Positions 1 to 5,006 of a DNA stretch of 5,006 nucleotides are shown here, in pieces (within the stretch, counting starts at the first letter, position 1; every line of letters starts with the position of its first letter). A program made the position numbers and the translations under genes. The notes below the pieces were generated by a model, which saw only the letters and a program-made list of their open reading frames with translations, had not been told where the DNA came from and ran no database searches. Source of the DNA: UBA9647 sp049522195 (lineage in GTDB: Bacteria > Bacteroidota > Ignavibacteria > UBA10030). The DNA lies in NCBI GenBank assembly GCA_049522195.1, contig JBEKOB010000149.1:1-5006 (forward strand). Reading direction: 5' to 3'.

Positions 1-957
1 GCCTATGCCCAACAGTATAGCATCAAGTTCGCGACCATCGCACCCGAGGGAAGCACCTGGATGAACGTCATGAAGGAGTACGATGTCGCCATCCGAAAGG
101 AAAGCGGCGGACGCATGGGGTTCAAGATTTACGCCACAGGTGTTCAGGGGGACGAAAAATCAGTTCTTCGAAAGATCCGCGTGGGACAGCTTCACAGCGG
201 AGGGTTTACGGGGGTCGGAATGGGGGAAATTGCCCCCAAAGTCCGCATTCTTGATTCTCCGTTTCTCGTGCGAAGCGACGACGAAATGGACATGCTCTAC
301 AAGGAATTCGGCAACGACTTCGAACAGGCATTCGAGGCGGGGGGATATGTCCTGCTCGGCTGGGCGGAAGTCGGATTCGTGCACGTCTTTACCTCCTCAC
401 CGGTCCGGAAGAGGGAAGATTTGAAGGGAATCAAAATGTGGACGTGGGAAGGGGACCCGATCGCTGAGACTGCATTCCGGACTCTCGGCATCAACCCGAT
501 TCCATTATCCGTTACCGATGTCAACACATCGCTACAGACCGGTCTAATCGATGCGTTCTATACCACTCCATACGCAGCGATTGCTCTGCAATGGTATACC
601 AGAGTGAAATACATGATCGATGTACCACTGGCGGATGCCTCCGGTTCCGTTCTCATCTCGAAGAAATACTACGATCAGCTTCCGAATGACCTGCAGGAAA
701 TCCTGATGAGGAACGGCCGTCTCTACATCTCGAAGCTTACACAGATGAGCAGGAAAGACAACAGGGACGCCCTTGCCGAGCTGAAGAAACGCGGAATCAC
801 GGTCCTCTCTGCGAACGATAAAGACGTCCAGGATTATGTAGAGGTGGGGAATCGTTCCCGCCGTGCGCTCGTCGGCAAGCTTTATACTGAAGATTTCCTG
901 AACAAGGTGGAAAAATCTGTCACTGACTACCGGAAAACACACACTGGATCGAAATGA
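1..957 (+). CDS. dctP: TRAP transporter solute-binding protein, DctP family (5' end outside window)
   Basis: This is the periplasmic binding subunit of a tripartite ATP-independent transporter. The open frame continues from the first ATG at 61 back to base 1, giving 318 visible residues. The first residues read AYAQQYSIKF, which looks like a signal peptidase I site (A-Y-A before Q) followed by the mature start. The true start and signal peptide therefore lie left of the window, and the ATG at 61 is internal. Family marks include the N-terminal FATIAPEGSTW strand, the ILDSPFLV segment, the DLKGIK hinge strand near visible residues 140-145, and LGINPIPLSVTDV. Where most DctP proteins have K-x-R-x-P, this one reads KMWTW (145-149). 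The usual DGQENP-like motif is IDAFYTTP. Both changes fall in the ligand pocket, so the substrate is unknown and may not be a C4-dicarboxylate. The stop overlaps the next gene by ATGA. The family call is secure; the symbol denotes family only. Confidence 0.93.
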   Translation, partial: AYAQQYSIKFATIAPEGSTWMNVMKEYDVAIRKESGGRMGFKIYATGVQGDEKSVLRKIRVGQLHSGGFTGVGMGEIAPKVRILDSPFLVRSDDEMDMLYKEFGNDFEQAFEAGGYVLLGWAEVGFVHVFTSSPVRKREDLKGIKMWTWEGDPIAETAFRTLGINPIPLSVTDVNTSLQTGLIDAFYTTPYAAIALQWYTRVKYMIDVPLADASGSVLISKKYYDQLPNDLQEILMRNGRLYISKLTQMSRKDNRDALAELKKRGITVLSANDKDVQDYVEVGNRSRRALVGKLYTEDFLNKVEKSVTDYRKTHTGSK

Positions 958-1451
958 ACATCCTCAAAAGTATTGACAAAGCCCTGACTCGGGCTGAAGA
1001 AGCAGTGTTGATCACCCTGCTGTCGGTTATGGTTGTGATGGCTTTCCTTCAGGTCGTGCTGCGCAACCTATTTTCCTCGGGGATTTTCTGGGCCGACATT
1101 CTGTTGCGCCATTTGCTTCTGTGGCTCGGCTTCCTTGGTGCGGCGATCGCAACGAGCGAGAATCGCCACATTAACATTGACGCATTGCGGCGGTTTCTTT
1201 CTCCAAATATCCGCGCTTCCGTGGAAGTGCTCACGAATCTCTTCGCAACCGGAATCTGTTACCTGCTCGCAAAGGCCTCCTGGACGTTTGTGCTGGGTGA
1301 GATCGCCGATCACCGCACAATCTTCGAAAACATTCCGTCCTGGTACGCGCAGATCATCATTCCGGTTGGTTTTGGACTTCTGGCTGTGCATTTCCTCATT
1401 CGTGCTGTCATACGAGCTACGGGGGAGGCGCCGCAAGGAGAGAGACTATGA
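954..1451 (+). CDS. dctQ: TRAP transporter small permease subunit, DctQ family
   Basis: This is the small inner-membrane subunit, which pairs with the large DctM subunit and helps dock the loaded binding protein. At 165 residues it is of normal length. Four hydrophobic segments are visible, at about residues 17-37, 48-67, 86-110 and 130-150. Family hallmarks are the QVVLRN motif (33-38) after the first helix, an aromatic/acidic W-A-D (46-48), the WLGFLGAAIA stretch (57-66) and the following H-I-N-I-D (72-76). The ATG at 954 overlaps the binding-protein stop (ATGA), and no good Shine-Dalgarno sequence lies just upstream. Translation therefore probably depends on ribosomes ending the upstream gene. 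It overlaps the next gene in the same ATGA manner, placing it firmly in a P-Q-M operon. Confidence 0.93.
   Translation: MNILKSIDKALTRAEEAVLITLLSVMVVMAFLQVVLRNLFSSGIFWADILLRHLLLWLGFLGAAIATSENRHINIDALRRFLSPNIRASVEVLTNLFATGICYLLAKASWTFVLGEIADHRTIFENIPSWYAQIIIPVGFGLLAVHFLIRAVIRATGEAPQGERL
1435..1440 (+). promoter_or_regulatory. Ribosome binding site of dctM
   Basis: AAGGAG lies seven bases before the ATG at 1448, inside the 3' end of the small-subunit gene. It supports that start. It also shows that the large subunit can be initiated independently, unlike the small subunit, which lacks such a site. Confidence 0.8.
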
Positions 1452-2725
1452 GCGTCTGGATCTTTGTCTTCATTATCCTGCTGCTTGCTCTTCTCGGCGC
1501 GCCGCTGTTTACGATTCTTGGTGCGATCGGACTGTACGCGTTCACCTCTGCAGATATCGATACCTCAGCGCTCATTATCGATCTCTACAAAATCGCCGAC
1601 ACACCAACGCTCCTTGCTGTGCCTCTTTTTACATTCGCGGGATATCTCCTTGCTGAGAGCAAGGCGCCAAAGAGACTCGTCGATCTCGCTCAAGCACTTT
1701 TCGGATGGATGCCAGCAGGGTTGGCGATCGTTGCGCTTGTCACATGTGCACTGTTCACCGCGTTTACCGGAGCGTCCGGTGTCACAATTGTCGCGCTCGG
1801 GGGGCTTCTCTATCCAATCCTCATCAAGGAACACTATCCCGAGCAGTTCTCACTTGGTCTCGTCACAGCATCGGGGAGCATAGGTCTCCTTTTCCCACCC
1901 AGTCTTCCGATCATTCTGTACGGCTTCGTGGCGAAGGTCAGCATCGACCAGCTGTTTGTCGCCGGGCTTATCCCTGGCCTCGTTCTCATTGCTTTCCTGT
2001 CTGCGTACAGTCTGCGCGTGAGCGTCAAAGCCAAGGTGCCGAAGATTCCATTCCATTGGGGGACATTGGCAACAACACTGAAAGCCTCCGCCTGGGAACT
2101 CCCGCTCCCGTTCGTGGTCATCGGGGGAATCTATGGGGGAGCCTTTACTGCGACGGAGGCAGCCGCCATCACCGCGTTCTATGCGTTTGTTGTCGAGGTG
2201 TTCATTTACAAGGACCTGCACCTGTTCAAAGATGTTCCCCGCGTGATGAAAAAGAGCATGGTGCTCGTTGGGGCCATTCTGATGATACTCGGATCGGCGC
2301 TGGGGTTGATGAACTATCTCATCGATCAGCAAGTGCCACAAAAGTTATTCGAGATTGTTCAGCAGCACGTCTCAAGCCGGGTCATGTTTCTGTTGATCCT
2401 GAACGGCTTCCTGATTATCATCGGGATGATGATGGAAATCTTCTCGGCGATTGTTTCTGTTCCACTGATCCTTCCGATTGCGGCACAATTCAACATCGAT
2501 CCCGTTCACCTTGGCATCATCTTCCTGACGAATCTCGAGCTTGGATATCTGATGCCTCCGATGGGTCTCAACCTGTTCCTCTCAAGTCTCAGATTTGAGA
2601 AATCAATCTACCATCTTTCCAGAGCTGTCGTCGGCTTCATTCTGATGGAAACCGTTGCGTTGCTCGTGATCACGTATGTTCCTGATCTGAGCCTCTGGCT
2701 TCCCAGGTACCTGGGAACCCGCTGA
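1448..2725 (+). CDS. dctM: TRAP transporter large permease subunit, DctM family
   Basis: This is the large inner-membrane subunit that forms the transport path; members of the family drive uptake with a sodium gradient. At 425 residues it is the normal length for an unfused DctM, with about a dozen hydrophobic segments across the whole protein. Two inverted-repeat-like halves are recognisable. The first half has VPLFTFAGYLL (58-68), a glycine/serine-rich TAFTGASG (104-111) and the hallmark SGSIGLLFPPS (142-152). The second half has the matching E-L-G-Y-L-M-P-P-M-G motif, with PPMG at 370-373. These re-entrant hairpin motifs hold the sodium and substrate sites in the family. The start has an AAGGAG site seven bases upstream and overlaps the small-subunit stop by ATGA. 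The gene looks intact. The substrate cannot be read from this subunit. A perfect palindrome covers its last codons. Confidence 0.95.
   Translation: MSVWIFVFIILLLALLGAPLFTILGAIGLYAFTSADIDTSALIIDLYKIADTPTLLAVPLFTFAGYLLAESKAPKRLVDLAQALFGWMPAGLAIVALVTCALFTAFTGASGVTIVALGGLLYPILIKEHYPEQFSLGLVTASGSIGLLFPPSLPIILYGFVAKVSIDQLFVAGLIPGLVLIAFLSAYSLRVSVKAKVPKIPFHWGTLATTLKASAWELPLPFVVIGGIYGGAFTATEAAAITAFYAFVVEVFIYKDLHLFKDVPRVMKKSMVLVGAILMILGSALGLMNYLIDQQVPQKLFEIVQQHVSSRVMFLLILNGFLIIIGMMMEIFSAIVSVPLILPIAAQFNIDPVHLGIIFLTNLELGYLMPPMGLNLFLSSLRFEKSIYHLSRAVVGFILMETVALLVITYVPDLSLWLPRYLGTR
2700..2717. repeat. Perfect 18-bp palindrome at the end of dctM
   Basis: The sequence TTCCCAGGTACCTGGGAA equals its own reverse complement over all 18 bases. 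It lies in the last codons of the large TRAP subunit (residues P-R-Y-L-G-T), five bases before the stop codon and 71 bases before the ferritin ATG. As RNA it could form a seven-pair stem with a GTAC loop, but no T-tract follows, so it does not look like an intrinsic terminator. A regulator binding site for ferritin or an mRNA end-protecting hairpin are both possible. It could also be chance within coding sequence. The palindrome is certain; any role is inference. Confidence 0.5.
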
Positions 2726-2775
2726 CCTCATTCGTGGTTCAAGACAGACGACGTTGCATTCATTTGTACTATTAT

Positions 2776-2781
2776 AAGGAG
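2776..2781 (+). promoter_or_regulatory. Ribosome binding site of the ferritin gene
   Basis: AAGGAG sits seven bases before the ATG at 2789 and fixes that start. The 63-base gap from the TRAP operon contains no terminator-like hairpin with a T-tract, so some read-through from the TRAP operon is possible. No convincing promoter is seen in the gap. Confidence 0.8.
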
Positions 2782-2788
2782 AACCACC

Positions 2789-3283
2789 ATGCTATCAAAG
2801 AAACTCCAGGACGCAATAAACCAACAGATTAACCATGAGCTTTACTCGTCCTATCTCTACCTGGCGATGTCGGCTCATTTTGAATCGGTCAATCTCCCTG
2901 GCTTCGCTCGCTGGATGAAAGTTCAGAGTGAAGAGGAAACCGAGCACGGGATGAAGTTCTTCCATTACGTGTACGAACGGGGAAGCAAAGTAGTCCTTGA
3001 AGCGATTGCGAAACCGCCTGCGGACTACAAGACTCCGATTGATGTGATGAAGAAAGTGCTCGAGCACGAGAAGAAAGTGACGGGGACGATCGAGGCGTTG
3101 TATGAGTTGGCGCTCAAGGAAAAAGACTATGCAACGCAGGTCATGCTCCACTGGTTTATCAAGGAGCAGGTCGAAGAGGAGAAGAACGCCTCCGATATTA
3201 TTGAGATGCTCAAGAATATCGGCGATGCACCGGCCGGCCTGGCGATGCTCGACTCAAAAGTTGGAGCGAGAGCAAAAAGCTGA
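2789..3283 (+). CDS. ftnA: Non-haem ferritin (bacterial FtnA type)
   Basis: This is a cytoplasmic iron-storage protein. Ferritins of this family assemble into 24-subunit shells, oxidise Fe(II) at a di-iron centre and store it as a ferric mineral. At 164 residues it matches the usual length of bacterial ferritins. All ferroxidase ligands expected from E. coli FtnA are at the same positions: Glu17, Glu50, His53, Glu94, Gln127 and Glu130, with Tyr24 nearby. The extra third-iron-site acids Glu49, Glu126 and Glu129 are also present. The haem-binding Met52 of bacterioferritin is replaced by Glu52, which supports FtnA over Bfr. The four-helix bundle pattern is clear from the N-terminal HELYSSYLYLAM to the fourth helix HWFIKEQVEEE. 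It has its own AAGGAG site and is followed by a strong terminator, so it may be monocistronic. Fur or another iron-responsive control is common for such genes, but I saw no clear operator. Confidence 0.96.
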   Translation: MLSKKLQDAINQQINHELYSSYLYLAMSAHFESVNLPGFARWMKVQSEEETEHGMKFFHYVYERGSKVVLEAIAKPPADYKTPIDVMKKVLEHEKKVTGTIEALYELALKEKDYATQVMLHWFIKEQVEEEKNASDIIEMLKNIGDAPAGLAMLDSKVGARAKS

Positions 3284-3307
3284 GTGATCAGCAGTCTGGA
3301 TTCAAAG

Positions 3308-3341
3308 AAAAAGCCCGGCCGGGTTACGGTCGGGCTTTTTT
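3308..3341. terminator. Strong, probably bidirectional intrinsic terminator
   Basis: AAAAAGCCCGGCCG (3308-3321) pairs with CGGTCGGGCTTTTT (3327-3340) as a 14-pair stem with one G-T pair and a GGTTA loop. T-runs follow on the + strand (3336-3341). On the - strand the A-rich left arm becomes TTTTT, followed by CTTT. The hairpin begins 24 bases after the ferritin stop and ends 51 bases from the stop of the convergent hydrolase gene, so it can end transcripts from both sides. Confidence 0.9.
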
Positions 3342-3391
3342 GTTTCTACGGAAAGTGGCCAGCACCTAGGTTGGCACTGGGAAGATAACGG

Positions 3392-4084
3392 TCACCGAAC
3401 AAAGTACTTGAGCAGATCCTTCGCAACGAGCTTATTTCCCTCGTCGTTCAGGTGAACGCCGTCAGTTGTGAGGATTCCTTTTTCCTTGTTCTCGGGGTTG
3501 TTAACCTTGAGGTAGTCTTGAAATGTTTTGTGGAGATCGCAGAGTTGGACGCCCAGGTCCTTCGCAATCTTCCAGCTGATCGCACTATATTCCTTCAGCA
3601 TTGGATCCTGCGCGTTTGAAGAGTCGCGCTTCTCGCCGATCATAGTTGGCGTGCAAAGAATTACACCCGATCCGGAGTATTGAATTCTTGCAATGATTTC
3701 ACGAAGGCCGCTTTCGTACTGTTCTTTTGTCGTTCCCTTCAGGTTTGGCAGATTCCAATGCCAGACGTCATTGATGCCGATATAGATCACGACGCCGGTC
3801 GGTTTCTTTTGGAGCACATCACGAACGAGTCTATTCTGAAGGTCGGGAACCTTGTTACCGCTGACGCCAGCACCGATGACCTCGATGCCGAGATCCGGAT
3901 AGCGGGCGGCGAGCTCTTCGCGGATGAGCGAGACATATCCATTGGGCTTCACGCCCTGCTCGGTGATAGAGTCTCCGAGGAAGATAATCCGGGCACCCTG
4001 TCGCAGTACCATTTTGTCACCAGTGCAGCTTGAAAGTGTAGCAGCGGTTATGAACACGAACACACAGATTTGACAGAATTTCAT
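3392..4084 (-). CDS. SGNH/GDSL-family hydrolase lipoprotein
   Basis: This is probably an esterase or deacetylase anchored to a membrane as a lipoprotein. The 230-residue protein starts with a short charged end and a hydrophobic stretch ending in the lipobox L-S-S-C (17-20), so Cys20 should be lipidated after signal peptidase II cleavage. All four SGNH blocks are seen: GDSIT with nucleophile Ser39, the oxyanion Gly76 in GVSGN, GIND with Asn105, and DGVH with Asp208 and His211. Length and layout match single-domain acylhydrolases related to TesA, PAF-acetylhydrolase or rhamnogalacturonan acetylesterase. The substrate (acyl ester, acetylated sugar or other) cannot be decided. The start is supported by AGGAG six bases upstream. 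It points towards the ferritin gene, shares its terminator, and lies 140 bases downstream of the MOSC gene on the same strand. Confidence 0.9.
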   Translation of the reverse strand: MKFCQICVFVFITAATLSSCTGDKMVLRQGARIIFLGDSITEQGVKPNGYVSLIREELAARYPDLGIEVIGAGVSGNKVPDLQNRLVRDVLQKKPTGVVIYIGINDVWHWNLPNLKGTTKEQYESGLREIIARIQYSGSGVILCTPTMIGEKRDSSNAQDPMLKEYSAISWKIAKDLGVQLCDLHKTFQDYLKVNNPENKEKGILTTDGVHLNDEGNKLVAKDLLKYFVR

Positions 4085-4090
4085 TGCGAT

Positions 4091-4095
4091 CTCCT
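4091..4095 (-). promoter_or_regulatory. Ribosome binding site of the SGNH hydrolase gene
   Basis: On the - strand AGGAG ends six bases before the ATG at 4084 and supports that start. Together with CTCC eight bases upstream it could form a small hairpin (CTCC-AACA-GGAG, 4091-4102) that would cover the site. Four pairs alone is weak. Confidence 0.7.
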
Positions 4096-4169
4096 GTTGG
4101 AGTTGTCATGACCGCCTGGAAAAGGTGATCCAGCGTTCCGGAGGGGCAAAGCGGATAACAACCCAATGC

Positions 4170-4198
4170 AGAGTAGAGCTTTTTTGCGAGAATCTCAA
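4170..4198 (-). promoter_or_regulatory. Weak candidate sigma-70-type promoter for the SGNH hydrolase gene
   Basis: In the 140-base gap between the MOSC stop and the hydrolase start, the - strand reads TTGAGA (4193-4198, five of six matches to TTGACA), 17 bases, then TACTCT (4170-4175). The second box keeps only the key T, A and final T of the -10 consensus. Spacing is ideal and the position would give a leader of about 80 bases. If the organism belongs to Bacteroidota, whose promoter consensus differs, this reading would not apply. No clear terminator with a T-tract is seen in the gap, so read-through from the MOSC gene is also possible. Confidence 0.25.
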
Positions 4199-4224
4199 AC
4201 CTCGGAGAGAAACTGGTTGTGGGC

Positions 4225-5006
4225 TCACATGCTGATCGCGTGAACAAGGTCGCCAACTCTAAGAATTCCACACCCCTGATGGATAAGGTTCTGGCCGAAG
4301 TAGACTTTCGAGTCTCGCGTCCTGTACGTGCTCAGCGTGCGAATCGGCTCCTTGCCTGCCTGGCCAGTGTCCTGATCAACTGTCGGGACTGTGCATCGGG
4401 CGCATGGCTTCGCAATTCGGAATGAAACTGAACCGATCTGAAGAGCATGCCACGCATCCTCCTCGAATGCAAACGTTCCGTCGATCACCAGGTTGGGGCG
4501 AAAGCGGTTCATTGGCACCGGATCTGCAAGCCGTGCGTTGAGGTCTTCGAGTGACTTTTCGGAAACAAGAAGAAGAGGGAATGCATCCGCGAAACTGACC
4601 GGAGAAATTGCAGAGGCGTATTTGCCATCAACAAACCGTGAAGGATTTTCTGGCATCTGAACGAGTCTGCAGCGCAACCCGAGGAGTTCAGTGAACCACG
4701 AAGCCACATCCTGGCCGACGTCAATTGCGTCGAGTGAGTCATTCCAAACTTGAACGCGGAGCATCTCGACAGAGGATGTTTGAAAGGGGATGCTCAATTC
4801 ACTCAAACCCCGACTCGAGATTGAGAGGTGATCTTCTTTGAGGGCGACGTTGATGAGTGCCATTTTGGGGAGCGTACGCTGAGTCAGGAAATGCCCCTGT
4901 TCATCCACTACCATCCACCGACGGTCAAGCTCAAGGCCCAAGTCATCAAGTTGAGCAGACGGGAGAGAAATTCCCCGGGCGGACTTGATTGGATAGATAT
5001 TTATTT
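4225..5006 (-). CDS. MOSC domain-containing protein with MOSC N-terminal beta-barrel (5' end outside window)
   Basis: The MOSC family includes YcbX and the mitochondrial mARC amidoxime reductases, which bind molybdenum cofactor and reduce N-hydroxylated compounds. A 259-residue frame runs from the right edge to the TGA at 4225. Its first visible residues, INIYPIKSARGISLPSA, are the classic start of the MOSC N-terminal barrel. Only a few codons are therefore missing, and the TTG at 4941 is internal. GLELDRRWMV follows at 23-32, then RFRPN in the linker region. The MOSC core has KPCARC (Cys201, Cys204 in visible numbering), TVDQDTG, a TLSTYR segment, YFGQNL, and a final LRVGD. A cysteine of the CARC motif is expected to ligate molybdenum. 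The protein ends just after the MOSC domain, so it lacks the C-terminal 2Fe-2S ferredoxin domain of YcbX and would need a separate electron donor. A sulfur-carrier role, as proposed for other MOSC proteins, is an alternative. The substrate is unknown. Confidence 0.88.
   Translation of the reverse strand, partial: INIYPIKSARGISLPSAQLDDLGLELDRRWMVVDEQGHFLTQRTLPKMALINVALKEDHLSISSRGLSELSIPFQTSSVEMLRVQVWNDSLDAIDVGQDVASWFTELLGLRCRLVQMPENPSRFVDGKYASAISPVSFADAFPLLLVSEKSLEDLNARLADPVPMNRFRPNLVIDGTFAFEEDAWHALQIGSVSFRIAKPCARCTVPTVDQDTGQAGKEPIRTLSTYRTRDSKVYFGQNLIHQGCGILRVGDLVHAISM

Noticed and set aside
61..957. ATG at 61 as the true start of the TRAP binding protein
   Set aside because: The same frame stays open to base 1 and encodes typical family sequence (AYAQQYSIKFATIAPEG), so the ATG at 61 is internal.
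1705..2598. A 297-residue open frame inside dctM in another frame
   Set aside because: It is a long shadow of the large permease gene. Its composition (rich in R, S, H and C) is typical of out-of-frame reading, while the dctM frame has all hallmark motifs.
2754..2775. Promoter for ferritin from TTGCAT (2754-2759) and TATTAT (2770-2775)
   Set aside because: The spacer is only ten bases, and a start seven bases downstream of this -10 would remove the ribosome site at 2776-2781.
3358..3380. Imperfect dyad around CCTAGG between the terminator and the hydrolase stop
   Set aside because: Only eight central bases (ACCTAGGT) are perfectly symmetric and the outer arms do not line up, so it is not distinguishable from chance.
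3680..4033. A 117-residue open frame on the + strand opposite the SGNH hydrolase
   Set aside because: It lies wholly antisense to a gene with complete catalytic motifs and shows no family features of its own.
4017..4271. An 84-residue open frame on the - strand across the gap between the MOSC and hydrolase genes
   Set aside because: It overlaps both flanking genes in another frame, has no recognisable family features and no convincing ribosome site. The gap is better read as a leader region.
4225..4941. TTG at 4941 as the start of the MOSC protein
   Set aside because: The frame continues to the right edge and reads the conserved INIYPIKSARG barrel start, so the gene begins outside the window.

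Overview
The window is an ordinary chromosomal stretch from what looks like a Gram-negative bacterium. It carries an exported TRAP binding protein, a lipoprotein with a clear lipobox, and strong AAGGAG-type ribosome binding sites. Base composition looks balanced to slightly GC-rich by eye. Protein flavour would fit the Bacteroidota/Chlorobiota/Ignavibacteria side or a deltaproteobacterial-type lineage, but the sequence alone does not settle this.

Left half, + strand (1-2725): a complete TRAP transporter set in the order binding protein (P), small membrane subunit (Q), large membrane subunit (M). The P gene enters from beyond the left edge. P/Q and Q/M both overlap by the four bases ATGA, so the three are almost certainly one translationally coupled operon. 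P should capture a solute in the periplasm and hand it to the Q-M membrane complex, which imports it with a sodium gradient. The P protein lacks the usual carboxylate-binding arginine motif, so its substrate may not be a classical organic acid.

Middle, + strand (2726-3341): a 63-base gap, a complete non-haem ferritin with an intact ferroxidase centre, and a strong intrinsic terminator. A perfect 18-bp palindrome lies at the very end of the M gene, just upstream of ferritin. The terminator has T-tracts on both sides and sits between convergent genes, so it probably ends transcription from both directions.

Right half, - strand (3392-5006): a GDSL/SGNH-family hydrolase lipoprotein, a 140-base gap, then a MOSC-domain protein that runs off the right edge. 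The MOSC gene lies upstream of the hydrolase in the direction of transcription. No functional link between the four units is evident.

I saw no RNA genes, insertion sequences, CRISPR arrays, phage genes or defence genes. No undescribed system is apparent. The most interesting points are the divergent ligand pocket of the TRAP binding protein and the palindrome upstream of ferritin.
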